NCBI GenBank assembly: GCA_028751875.1
Contig: CM054165.1
Span: 21,883,964 to 21,947,963, forward strand
Reading direction: 5' to 3'
DNA length: 64,000 bases
Source: Rapana venosa
Taxonomy: Eukaryota > Mollusca > Gastropoda > Neogastropoda > Muricidae
The position numbers and the translations under genes are program-made. Below are positions 51,051 through 60,887 of this stretch, piece by piece. Each line of letters begins with the position of its first letter. Within the stretch, counting starts at the first letter, position 1. A model generated the notes under the pieces. That model was not told where the DNA came from and made no database searches. It saw only the letters and a list, made by a program, of their open reading frames with translations.

Positions 51051-51214
51051 CCTGCAACAAACTTTGCAAATATATAATCAGGTACACGATTATTCAGTGC
51101 TTTCTATATTATTCTCCACAGACCAGAATCGTGTTTCCTGTATGTGCATGTGTTGTATTGTATGGTATGGTATTGTATTGTATTGCATCGTGTCATTTTG
51201 TATTGTATCCTATT

Positions 51215-51475
51215 TATTTGTCACGGCAGATTTTGCTGCATGAAATTCGGGCCGCCTCTCCTCTAGGAGAGCGCGTCGCCACAAGAGCAGCGCCACCCAT
51301 TGTTTTGTCGTTGCTATTTTTCCTTTTGCGAGTGTAATCGTTTCCATATCATAAGAGGCTTTTTCTACAGAATTTTGGCCAGGGACAACTCTCTTGCTGT
51401 TGTGGGTTCTTTTACCTGTGCTAAATGTGTTTTGCACACAGGACCTAGATTTATCGCCTCATTCGAATCGTCTCA
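51215..51475 (-). mobile_element. SINE family G, reverse, partial
   Basis: GTCACGGCAGATTTTGCTGC, GCGTCGCCACAAGAGCAGCG, CAGGGACAACTCTCTTGCTG and a GTGGGTTCTTTTACCTGTG block. The head is missing. Confidence 0.8.
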
Positions 51476-51499
51476 TGACTTTTTCGATGTTTTGTTGTT

Positions 51500-51870
51500 G
51501 TTGTAATAATAATAGTGTAGGGAATTTATATAGCGCTGAATCTTGTAAAGCAACAAATCAAAGCGCTCAGATGATTTTTTTTATATCGAGGATAATGGAA
51601 TAAGCACTTATGTGCTTTTTATTTTACATCTAGTCCCCGTGTGTATGCAGTTTTGTAAATTTTGTCATCTGTTCCCACCGGCACACAATGGCCTACTCTT
51701 TCGAAAAGCGGAACAGGATTTAACGTGTGCGCAAGATGTTCTGCATGCGTTCGCACACGGGGCCTCCTCGGTTTATAGTCTCATCCGAAGGACTTTGACA
51801 TTCAGTTCGATTTTTTTGTCAAACTGGGAATAAAAGGGCGAGTCTGGGAATCGAACCCAGAACCTCACGG
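51500..51870 (-). mobile_element. SINE C body with E tail, reverse, and a tRNA-like head piece
   Basis: 51505-51575 is module E, 51578-51800 is the family C body, and 51810-51870 in reverse contains the B box (GGGTTCGATTCCC). The A-box part of that head (TGGCAGGATGGCTAAGACG in reverse) appears only at about 52575-52600, so the head looks interrupted by 51875-52565. Confidence 0.75.
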
Positions 51871-51874
51871 TTTT

Positions 51875-51990
51875 ACCCCTTTACAGCTGGGGGTGGAAAA
51901 TGGGGACTGTACTGAGCGAAGAAATCAAACGGGTCCCCCCATCCATGTAACCACGCTCGACCGCTTAATTTGGGGGGGGGGAGTTTTGCA
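51875..51990 (-). mobile_element. SINE family A fragment, reverse, error-rich
   Basis: CCTTTACAGCTGGGGG, CCATCCATGTAACCACGCTC and GACCGCTTAATTTGGGG follow the reverse order of family A with many small changes. Confidence 0.6.
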
Positions 51991-52119
51991 TCGGAGGTAG
52001 TCTCGGTTGAGCTTCCCGCCCCCAATGTTCGTTTGGTTGGGTTTGCTGGGGTACGCTCTCCCCCGGGGGGTTTTGCGCCGCGCGACGAGAGGAACCTCGA
52101 GAGCCCCGGGGTAGCGGCG

Positions 52120-52570
52120 AGACAACCCCTCCCCCCTCTCGCCCCCTCCCCCCTTCTCCCCCCTTTAGCTCTCTCTCCCCCTCTCCCCCCTCTTCTGATC
52201 CCCCCCTCTCCTTTTCCCCCCTCTCCCCTCACCTCTACCCCCCCCTCTCTCCCCCTCTCCCCTCTCCATTTCCCCCCCCCCCCTCCCTCCCTCTCTCCCT
52301 CCCTCTCCTCCCCTCTCTCCTCCCCCCTCTTCCCCTCTCTCCCCTCTCTCTCTCTCCACCCCCTCTCTCCCTCCCCCCTCTCTCTCCCCCTCTCTCTTCC
52401 CCCCCCTCCCCCTCTCCCCCCCCTCTCTTCTCCTCCACCCCCTCTCTCTCTCCTCCCCCCCTCTCCCCCCCCCCTCCCTCTCTTTTCACCCCTCCTCTTC
52501 TCTCTCTCCCCCCCTCCCTCTCCTCTTCCCCTCCCTCTCTCTCACCCCCCCCTCTCTCTCTCTCAGGCAG
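52120..52570. repeat. Polypyrimidine (C/T) tract
   Basis: About 450 bp of CCCTCTCT-type sequence almost free of purines. Pro/Ser/Leu ORFs are artefacts. Confidence 0.95.
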
Positions 52571-52604
52571 GCAAACGTCTTAGCCATCCTGCCACCGTCC
52601 TTCC

Positions 52605-52700
52605 TTGTTGTTCATTGGATAGAGCTCCGAGGTTCCCCGAAGATGACATTTTTGCCCAGGCCACCCTCTAGGTAGCCGCATTCCGACTTCGGGGATGCTG
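52605..52700 (+). repeat. Repeat family F copy
   Basis: TTGGATAGAGCTCCGAGGTTC, CTCTAGGTAGCCGCATTCCG, ACTTCGGGG (cores). Confidence 0.65.
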
Positions 52701-52792
52701 TAACCCGACAGCAATCTGCATGCAGGGTGTTTTTGTTGTTGTTGTGTGTAGTAAAAAAAAAAAAAAAAAAAAGTCATTCGCTCCTGGGAGAG

Positions 52793-53330
52793 GGGTAGAG
52801 AGAGAGAGGGGGGAAGGAGAGAGAGAGGGAGGGAGGGGGAGGAGAGGGGGAGGGGGAGAGAGAGAGGGGGAGAGAGAGAGGGGGGGGGGGAGAGGTGGGG
52901 AGGGAGAGAGAGAGAGGGGAGAGAGAGAGAGGGGGAGGAGAGAGAGGGGGAGGAGAGAGAGAGGGAGGGAAGAGAGAGGGGGAGAGAGAGAGGGGGGAGA
53001 GAGAGAGAGGGGGGGGAAGAGAGAGAGGGGGGAGAGAGAGAGGGGAGAGAGAGAGAGAGGGGGAGGAGGTGGGGAGGGAGAGAAGAGGGGGGGGGAGAGG
53101 AGAGAGGGGGGAGAGAGAGAGAGGGGAGGAGGTGGGGAGGGAGAGAGAGGGGGGGGAAGAGAGAGAGGGGGGTGAGAGAGAGGGGGGGGAGAGAGAGAGA
53201 GGGGGAGAGAGAGAGGGGAGAGAGAGAGTAGAGGGGAGGGGAGAAGAGGGGGGAGAGTAGGGGGAGAGAGAGAGAGGGAGGAGAGAGAGAGAGGGGGGGG
53301 GGGGGAGCGAGAGAGAGAAAGAGAGAGAGA
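52793..53330. repeat. Polypurine (GA/GGGGA) tract
   Basis: About 535 bp of G/A only, opposite in sense to the 52120-52570 tract. Confidence 0.95.
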
Positions 53331-53607
53331 GACGGGATAGCTCAGTGGTCGGAGCACTCGCTTTCCCCCAGCCAAGCGTCGAGCGTGGTTACCAGTTGGA
53401 TGGGTGACCGTTTGCGCGCCTTGGCTTCAGTACAGTTCCCCCAGTTCACCCAGCTGTAAACGGGTACCTGCCCTCTTTAGGGTCAGGGAAGGTAAAGCAG
53501 CGAGGGAGAGGAGATGGGCGCCGTCCTCAATATGCTGGCCCTAGAGAAGTGAGGTCTCTGACGCCTCGCTCCCCTACGACCTTATAGGTTATGGGACTCC
53601 TTTACCT
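53331..53607 (+). mobile_element. SINE family A, near full length
   Basis: Head GACGGGATAGCTCAGTGGTC, 5S-like CGTCGAGCGTGGTTACCAG and TTGGATGGGTGACCG, then the complete body to CTTATAGGTTATGGGACTCC and CTTTACC. One of the best copies. A few bases are missing in the 5S-like box A part. Confidence 0.9.
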
Positions 53608-53619
53608 TTTTTACTTTAC

Positions 53620-54112
53620 AAGCACGCAATGGCCTACTCTTCCGAAAGGTGGGACGGATTTTTTTTTTATATAAAAAGGCGTGCAAGATGTTCTGCGTAG
53701 GGGTTTGTATAAGGGATCTGGGTTTATAGTCTCATCGGAAGGACTTTCGGAGGGGGTGAGGGGTGGGGGTCGGGTTGGGGTGGGGAGGTGGGGGGTGGGG
53801 GGGGTGGGGGGGGGGTGGGGTGGGGGTGGGAGTGGAGTCGGCACTGATGTGAACTTCAGGGGAGACAACCCCTTCGGATGACACTATAAATCGAGGCCCC
53901 GTGTGCGAACGCATGCAGAACATCTTGCGCACACGTTAAATCCTGCTCCACTTTTCGAAAGAGTAGGCCATTGTGTGCCGGTGGGAACAGATGACAAAAT
54001 TTACAAAACCGCATACACACGGGGACTGGAGGTAAAAAAGCACATGAGTGCTTATTCCATTATCCTCGAGAAAAAAAAGAAAAGAAAAAAAAAGAAAAAA
54101 GAAAAAGGGGCG
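53620..54112. mobile_element. Two SINE C pieces flanking a G-rich stretch
   Basis: 53620-53745 is a reverse body piece; 53845-54070 is a forward body and tail. Between them lies GGGGTGGGG-type sequence. The GATGAGACTATAAA-like blocks of both point at each other, as in 31500-31905. Confidence 0.75.
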
Positions 54113-54126
54113 TCTCTGTGATGGCT

Positions 54127-54197
54127 TGTTGTTGTTGTTGTTGTTGTTGTTGTCTTCAATTTAACGTCTGTTGACTCTTAAGTGATATTAGACGATT
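54127..54197. repeat. (GTT)n plus TTTAACGTCTG motif
   Basis: (GTT)n, CTTCAATTTAACGTCTGTTG, AAGTGATATTAGACGA. Same arrangement as 21265-21333. Confidence 0.8.
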
Positions 54198-54297
54198 GAC
54201 GGCTTGTAAAGACACTCGAGTGTCCAATTTCTCCCTCGGAATGAGCTGTGTATAAAGAATCGACGCTATAGTTTAGATATGTTTGCCTGACTGGGAA

Positions 54298-55613
54298 CAG
54301 AGAAAGAGAGAGGAGAGCGAGAAAGAGAGGGAGAGAAAGAGAGAGAGAGAGACGAGAGAGGAGAGAGTGCGAGATGAGAGAGATGAGAGAGGAGAGAGAG
54401 AGACGAGAGAGAAGAGGAGGAGAGAGAGAGAGGAGAAGGAGAGGGAGGGGAAAAGAGAGAGGGGGGAGGAGCGAGAGAGGAGGGGGAGGAGAGAGAGGGT
54501 GGAGGAGAGAGGGGGGGAGAGGGAGAGAGGAGGGGGGGGAGTGGGGGGAGGAGAGAGAGAGGGGTGGAGGGGGGAGAGGAGAGAGAGGCTAGGGAGGAGA
54601 GAGAGAGTGGGGGGAGGAGAGAGAGAGAGGGAGGGGAAAGAGAAAGAGAGGGAGGGGAAAGGAGAGAGGACGAGCGAGAGAGAGAGAAGGAGCGAGGAGC
54701 GGGGAGGGAAGGAGAGAGGGGGAGGAGAGAGGGGGGAGAGAGAGAGAGGGTGGGGAAAGAGACGAGCGGGGGGGGAAAGAGAGGATGGGGGAGGAGGAGA
54801 GAGAGAGGGGGAGGAGAGAGAGGGGGTTGAGGAGAGAGGGGGCGCGGGAGAGAGAAGAGAGGGAGGGTGTAGAGAGAGAGGGGGGGAGAGAGAGAGGGAG
54901 GGGAAAGAGCGAGAGGGGGAGAGAGAGAGGGAGAGAGAGAGAGGGAGGGGAAAGAGAGAGGGGGGGAGGATGAGGAGAAGAGAGGGAGGAGTGAGAGGGG
55001 TGGAGGAAAGAGGGGGCGAGGGTGAGAGAGAGGGGGGAGGAGAGAGAGAGGGGGGAGAGAGAGATGGGGGAGAGAGGGAGGGAGGGAAAGAGAGTGTGGT
55101 GGGGGAGGAGAGGAGAGAGGGGGGAGAGAGAGGGGCGAGAGAAGAGAGAGAGGGGGAGGAGAGAGAGGGGTGGTAGGATGAGAGGGGGGGAGGGAGAGAG
55201 AGGGAGGGGAAAGTGAGAGGGGGGAGGGGAAAAGAGAGTGGGGGGGGAGAGAGAGAGAGAGGGGGGAGGAGAGAGAGGGGTGGAGGGGAGAAGAGGGGAG
55301 AAGGAGAGAGAGAGAGGAGAGGGTAGAGAGAGACGGGGGGAAGAGGAGAGGGAGGGGAAAGGAAGAGAGAGGGAGGAGAGAGAGAGAGAGAGAGAGGAGG
55401 GAGAGAGGAGAAGGGAGAGAGAGAGAGATGGGAGGGGGGTGGAGGAGAGAGAGGGGGGAGAGAGAGAGGGAAGGGGAAAGAGAGGAGAGAGAGTGAGAGA
55501 GGAGAGGGGAGAGAGAGATAGAGTGGAGTGAGAGGGGGAGTGAGAGGGGGCGGGCGAGAGAGAAGGGGGGAGAGAGGGAGGGAGAGAGGAGAGAGAGGGA
55601 GGATGAGAGAGAG

Positions 55614-55645
<32 letters not shown>

Positions 55646-55840
55646 GGGGTAGAGAGAGAGTGGGTAAGAGAGAGGGGGGAGAGAGAGAGAGGGGGGAGAG
55701 GAGAGAGGGAGAGGAGAGAGAAGAGAAGAGAGAGAGAGGAGAGGGGAGAGAAGAGAGATGGAGAGAGAGAGAGAGAGAAAGGGAGAGTGAGAGAGATAGA
55801 GGGAGAATGAGAAGTGAGAGAGAGAGAGAGAACGAGAACG
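54298..55840. repeat. 1.5-kb polypurine (GAGAGGGG) tract
   Basis: Almost entirely G and A with rare T or C. The longest simple-sequence block in the window. The 529-aa and 297-aa ORFs through it are artefacts. Confidence 0.97.
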
Positions 55841-55889
55841 GATATTTATTCAAGAAAGGCAATGGCCCCCATTTGAAAGGGTATCAACA

Positions 55890-55997
55890 TGATTATTCAA
55901 CAGATGACAAAATTTACAAAACCGCATACACGCGGGGACTGGATGTAAAAAAGCACACGAGTGCTTATTCCATTATCCTAGATATAAAAGAATAAAT
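55890..55997 (+). mobile_element. SINE family C, 3' end only
   Basis: ACAGATGACAAAATTTACAA to GCTTATTCCATTATCCTAG with ATAAAAGAATAAA tail. Confidence 0.8.
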
Positions 55998-56179
55998 AGA
56001 TGAAATAAATAAACTTCACTACACCACACATTGACATAATTCGATCTGTGACAAGCTTTCCGTGTCACGCTATGTCTTTCAGTCAGGTAGGCTCTCTGGC
56101 TCGCTCTCTCGCGCTTTACAAACACATGGCATGGTGTGCGTACATAGCTGTCCCAGCACGTTCCGCTCGCTCTCTCTTC

Positions 56180-56226
56180 TCTCACAGCACGCACGCACGC
56201 ACTCACACCAACACAACACACACACA

Positions 56227-56269
<43 letters not shown>

Positions 56270-56425
56270 CTCACACACACACCCAACAACAAAACAACAA
56301 CGACGACGACGTTGACGATGCTGCTGCTGTACAAAACAACAACAACAAACATCAACACTCACACTACATACACACCACACCATACACACTCACATGCACA
56401 CACACACTGCACACATAAACACAAC
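56180..56425. repeat. CA-rich and CAACAA-rich microsatellites
   Basis: CA tract, AAC repeats and a GACGACGAC piece. Confidence 0.9.
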
Positions 56426-56439
56426 AGGCATGAGACCGA

Positions 56440-56632
56440 GAGAGTGAAAGAATGAGAGAGCGAGAGAGAGTGAGAGCGAAGTCCGGAGAGAGAGAGAGGG
56501 GGAGAGAGGAGAGAGAGAGAGAGAGGAGAGAAGAGAGAGAGGGGAGAGACGAGGAGAGAGAGATGGAGAGAGAGAGAAAGGACAGAGAGAGGGAGAGTGA
56601 GAGAGAAAGGGAGAGTGAGGAGAGATAGGAGG

Positions 56633-56690
<58 letters not shown>

Positions 56691-57050
56691 CAGAGAGAAG
56701 AGAGACAGAGAGAGAGGAGAGAAGCGTGCGATTACCTGATAACATTAAATTTGTATAGCGGCGGACATTTTTCTCCAAAGAGTCGTGAATAAATGTGTGG
56801 GTGTGTGTGTGTGTGTGTGTGTGGTGTGTGTGTGTTGTGTGTATGTGTGTGTGTGTGAGTGAGTGTGTGTGCGGCGTGTGTGTGTGTTTTTGTGTGTGTT
56901 GTGTGTGTGGTGTGTGTGTGTGTGTGTGTGCGTGTGTGTGTGCGTGTGTGTGTGTGAGTGGCGTATGTGTGTATTTTTTTTGGTTGGTGTGTGCGAGCGC
57001 GCGCGCTTGTGTGTGTGTGTGTGTGTGGTGGGTGTGTGTGCGTGTAAGTG
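56440..57050. repeat. GA-rich then GT-rich microsatellite block
   Basis: Imperfect GA repeats to 56720, about 75 bp of unique DNA, then irregular GT repeats to 57050. Confidence 0.93.
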
Positions 57051-57109
57051 TGTAAATTCCATATGTTAATCCTGTTATTTATGGATGGTTGCATGTGTGC
57101 AAGTGATAA

Positions 57110-57172
57110 TGCAAATGCTTTGATTTGTTTGCTTTACAAGATTCAGCACTGTAAAAATTCCATACATTTTTA
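57110..57172 (+). repeat. Shared SINE 3' module (E), forward
   Basis: TGCTTTGATTTGTTTGCTTT, ACAAGATTCAGCACTG and AAATTCCATACATTTTTAT, immediately followed by trinucleotide repeats, as expected for a 3' tail. Confidence 0.7.
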
Positions 57173-57296
57173 TCCTCCGCCTCCTCCTCCATCATCATCA
57201 TCATCACCACCATCACCACCACCATCACCACCACCACCACCACCACCCACCACCACCACCACCATCCTCAGCAGCTGTAGCAGTAGCAGTAGCAGT

Positions 57297-57358
<62 letters not shown>

Positions 57359-57379
57359 CAGCACAGCAGCAGCAGCAGT

Positions 57380-57419
<40 letters not shown>

Positions 57420-57432
57420 CCATACCACCACC

Positions 57433-57505
<73 letters not shown>

Positions 57506-57560
57506 TGTACTATTAATATTATTATATTATCATTATTATTATCATCATCATCATTATCAT
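57173..57560. repeat. Compound trinucleotide repeats: CCT/CAT/CAC/CAG/ATC/ACC/ACT
   Basis: Successive tracts of (CAC)n, (CAG)n of about 18 units, (ATC)n of about 14 units, (ACC)n and (ACT)n of about 27 units, then (ATT/ATC)n. All keep a 3-bp period. Confidence 0.97.
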
Positions 57561-57654
57561 TATTCAACAGCCTCTCATTGTTTTTAATGTGAAAGTCTCA
57601 TTCTTGCTATCTGCTTAAAACCAGTCTTTCTTCAAACTGGTATAGGGGCTCCTT

Positions 57655-57691
<37 letters not shown>

Positions 57692-57705
57692 TATGGAATA
57701 CTACA
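57655..57705 (-). repeat. (AAT)n with the start of module E, reverse
   Basis: About 11 AAT units followed by GTATGGAATACTACATAAC; only the first bases match module E. Confidence 0.5.
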
Positions 57706-57869
57706 TAACCTACTAGAACATGATTCAATACTACTTCAGTACAATACACCGACCTGGAATACAACGTCACACGATATGATTTCACGCAACACAATACGAA
57801 ACAATACAATATAACACGATACAAAGCAGCACAGAAACGTAAGAACACGACACAACATACTATGTATTT

Positions 57870-58080
57870 CTCCAGTGGGGATACCGGGGCTCTTTCAGTA
57901 TAAATAGCATCCCCACCGTCTGGAAATTCTGGGCTAGAAATTTCCTCTTTTCTATCACTCACTTTATTTTTTTTTAAACCTTTCTATCATCTTTCTTGTT
58001 TATTTTCTGCCTTCCCAATCCATTCGCCCGCCTTAAAAAAATTGTTTTAAGTCACTCTTTCAAATATTCTTGTTTCCCCG
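57870..58080 (+). mobile_element. Relative of the 33071-33397 retroposon
   Basis: CAGTGGGGATACCGGGGCTC, AGTATAAATAGCATCCCCAC and TCTGGAAATTCTGGGCTAGA match 33075-33160. The 3' half is diverged and lacks the (AAG)n tail. Confidence 0.7.
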
Positions 58081-58086
58081 AAGCCG

Positions 58087-58246
58087 GAATCATCATTAGC
58101 CATTACACCCAGTGGTGTGCAGGGCAGCAACAAAGCGCTTCCACTCCTGCCTATCCTGGGCCAACCTAGTCACTGATCCCCAAGAGTGCTGCATGGCCTT
58201 CATCTCACTTTCTACAGTCCTCCTCCACGTTGCTTTTGGTCTTCCT
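58087..58246 (-). mobile_element. 5'-truncated RTE copy inside a family F repeat
   Basis: Reverse copy of the last ~155 bp of the RTE at 17441-20659 (CATTAGCCATTACACCCAG, CAGCAACAAAGCGCTTCCAC, GGTTGGCCCAG in the other sense). It is flanked by the two halves of a reversed family F repeat (CCCCGAAGCCGGAA and TTAATGGTGGGCAAAAAACG). Confidence 0.8.
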
Positions 58247-58330
58247 TAATGGTGGGCAAAAAACGATCGCGTAGGAAAACATTCACCATTGGTGAACCTC
58301 GGAGCTCTAGCCGAGGAGCGAAAAAGAAAA
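58247..58330 (-). repeat. Repeat family F, reverse, right half
   Basis: TAATGGTGGGCAAAAAACGA, CACCATTGGTGAACCTCGGA, GCTCTAGCCGAGGAGCGAAA. Confidence 0.7.
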
Positions 58331-58397
58331 CTATATGTGATACAATACAGTGCAATACAATACCATGCAAATACAGCACAGTACAGTTCGATGGGGG

Positions 58398-58690
58398 ACG
58401 GGATAGCTCAGTGGTCAGAGCACTCGCTTTTCCCCCAGCTAAGGTTAAGCAGCGTCGAGCGTGGTTACCACTTGGATGGGTGACCGTTTGCGTTTCTTCG
58501 CTTCAGTACAGTTCCCCTAGTTCACCCAGTGTGTAAACGGGTACCTGTCCTCTTTAGGGTCAGGGAAGGTCAAGCAGCGAGGGAGAGGAGACGGGCACCG
58601 CCCTCAATATGCTGGCCCTAGAGAAGTGAGGTCTCTGACGCCTCGCTCCCCTACGGCCTTATAGGTTATGGGATACCTTTGCCTTTACCT
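58398..58690 (+). mobile_element. SINE family A, near full length, clearest 5S-like segment
   Basis: Head GACGGGATAGCTCAGTGGTC; then GTTAAGCAGCGTCGAGCG and ACTTGGATGGGTGACCG, the closest match in the window to the 5S rRNA internal promoter. Complete body to CTTATAGGTTATGGGATACC. Confidence 0.92.
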
Positions 58691-58738
58691 TACAGTTCGA
58701 TGCGACCCATTGCAAGTACAATCCGATACGCCTTTGAT

Positions 58739-59180
58739 TGGAATAAATCGGTGGTTTAGAGGTAACGCGCCTGTCTAGAAAGCGAAAAGTCCGGGTCAGA
58801 AGTGTGCGGTGGTTCGAATCCCGTTTGGGCCCAAAACTTCCCCCCCCCTCCATTAGACCATGAGTGGTGGTCTGGGCGCTAGTCTTTCGGATAAGACGAT
58901 AAACCGAGGTCCCGCGTGTTACACAAAATTATTCAGCGCACGTAAAAGAACCCACGGCAACAAGAGAGTTGTCCCTGGCAAAATTCTTAGAAAAAAAGCC
59001 ACTCTGATAGGGAAACAAATACAGTTGCAGACCAAAAAAAAAAAAAAAGAAAAAAAGGGTGGCGCTGCTCTTATGGCGACGCGCTCTCCCCGGGAAGAGC
59101 AGTCCGAATTTCACGCAGAAAAATCTCGTGACTTAAAGTGGTAAAAATAAATAAATGAATAAATAAAAAATAAATAAATA
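58739..59180 (+). mobile_element. SINE family G, full length
   Basis: tRNA-like head ATCGGTGGTTTAGAGGTAAC, CGCGCCTGTCTAGAAAGCG, and B box GGTTCGAATCCCG. The body has GGTCTGGGCGCTAGTCTTTC and GGCAACAAGAGAGTTGTCCC, an internal poly-A, then GGGTGGCGCTGCTCTTATGG and a tail of (AAAT)n. About 440 bp, highly similar to 63528-63975. Confidence 0.9.
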
Positions 59181-59299
59181 ATTTGTCCTGCTCAGATGTG
59201 GTTACTTTCCAATACAAACCTGGCAACAACCTTTTGGTCAGATTACAATTTGCTGCCTCCCAACAAAAAAACAAACACTATCCTTTAATTTTGACTTCC

Positions 59300-59300
<1 letters not shown>

Positions 59301-59364
<64 letters not shown>

Positions 59365-59462
59365 TAGTGTGTGCGCGCGCGCGCGTGCGTGCGTGCGTGT
59401 GTGTGTGTGAAATTACCATTGTTGTCACCTCCACGCGAGAATCCGCCCCCCCCCCCCCCCCC
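59301..59462. repeat. (GT)n, (CG)n and C-run microsatellites
   Basis: GT tract of about 60 bp, GCGCGCGCGCG, short GT and a 16-base C run. Confidence 0.95.
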
Positions 59463-59517
59463 GATTCCTTTTGTCATGTGTGGGGCGTTTTATATAATGT
59501 AAGTAATAAAAGAAAAA

Positions 59518-59790
59518 GGTGAAGGTGTCCCATAACCTATGTTGTCGTAGGGGAGCGAGGCGTCAGAGACCTCACTTCTCTAGGGCCAGCATATTGATAG
59601 CGCGCCCATCTCCTCTCCCTCGCTGCTTTTACCTTCCCTGACCCTAAAGAGGGCAGGTACCCATTTAAAGCTGGGTGAACTGTACTGAAGCCAAGGCGCG
59701 CAAACGGTCACCCATCCAATCTGTAACCACGCTCGATGCTGCTTAACATTGGCTGGGGGAAAGCGAGTGCTCTGACCACTGAGCCGTGAT
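59518..59790 (-). mobile_element. SINE family A, near full length, reverse
   Basis: From GTGTCCCATAACCTATG through GGTAAAGCAGCGAGGGAGAG (in reverse) to the 5S-like CGGTCACCCATCCAATCTG, CGATGCTGCTTAACATTGG and the head CTCTGACCACTGAGC. About 265 bp. Confidence 0.9.
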
Positions 59791-59937
59791 CTGTATGTAC
59801 AAAAAAATAATAAATGTTTCACAGCAGTTACCTAGTTGTGGAATCGTCTCTCAATATTCCTGCATAGAACCAACGGATTCATCCATCCATCGATCGTCCG
59901 GCCTTTCATTTCTGTGATGAATCTGATATCTCTCTCT

Positions 59938-60009
59938 CATACACACACGCACGCACGCACACACGCACACACACACACACACACACAACACACAACACAC
60001 ACACACACA

Positions 60010-60100
<91 letters not shown>

Positions 60101-60135
60101 ACCACACACCAACACACACACACACACACACGAAC

Positions 60136-60177
<42 letters not shown>

Positions 60178-60192
60178 ACACACACACACAGT
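59938..60192. repeat. (CA)n microsatellite with periodic breaks
   Basis: About 250 bp of CA with a few ACCACAC and ACGAAC interruptions. Confidence 0.97.
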
Positions 60193-60298
60193 CCTCGCTC
60201 ATGGCAGAATATTGATGGGTGAATTCCCTTGGTTCCTCCCCCTCCCCTACTCCCCCACCCCCTTATTCTTCCCTCGCTGATGTTGGTGTATTGATGGA

Positions 60299-60415
<117 letters not shown>

Positions 60416-60768
60416 TCGGCGGAATAGCCTGGTGGTTAGAGTGATGTACTCGTGATCTGCTGACCCGGGTTCGAGTCTCGTTCAAGGGGATTTTTCCCCT
60501 GGAGTTAACATCAGTGCTGACTCCGCTCTTCCTAAAAGTCCTTCGGATGAGACTATAAACCGAGGTCCCGTGTGCAAACGCACGCAGAACGAACATCTTG
60601 CGCACACGTTAAAACCCGTCCCGCTTTTCGGAAGAGTAGGCCATTGTGTGCCGGTGGGGACGGATGACAAAATTGACAAAACTGCATACACACGGGGACC
60701 GGTTGAGGAAAAAAGCACATGAAAGCTTATTCCATTATCCCCGAAATAAAAGAATAAAATCTCTCTCT
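60416..60768 (+). mobile_element. SINE family C, full length
   Basis: Head GGCGGAATAGCCTGGTGGTT, AGAGTGATG and B box GGTTCGAGTCTCG; GTTCAAGGGGATTTTTCCCC; body and tail complete to CCCCGAAATAAAAGAATAAA. Confidence 0.9.
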
Positions 60769-60887
60769 GTCTCTGTCTCTGTCTGCCTGTCTGCCTGCCT
60801 GCCTGCCTGCCTCCCCCCCCCTCTCTCTCTCTTCCCACCCACCCCCTCCCTCTCTTCCCTCCCTTCTCCATCCATATTTCATAATCC

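Noticed and set aside
50689..51087. Possible coding exon on the minus strand (about 60 codons of mixed composition)
   Set aside because: No domain, no clear splice borders, and half the ORF is CA-repeat product; it also does not match the missing fukutin N-terminus as I know it.
54273..55862. Long ORFs (529 aa and 297 aa) through the GA-rich block
   Set aside because: They consist of Ser/Leu/Pro or Arg/Glu/Gly only and arise from a stop-free polypurine repeat.
58440..58500. 5S rRNA gene
   Set aside because: Only the internal promoter part resembles 5S, and it is embedded in a dispersed repeat.
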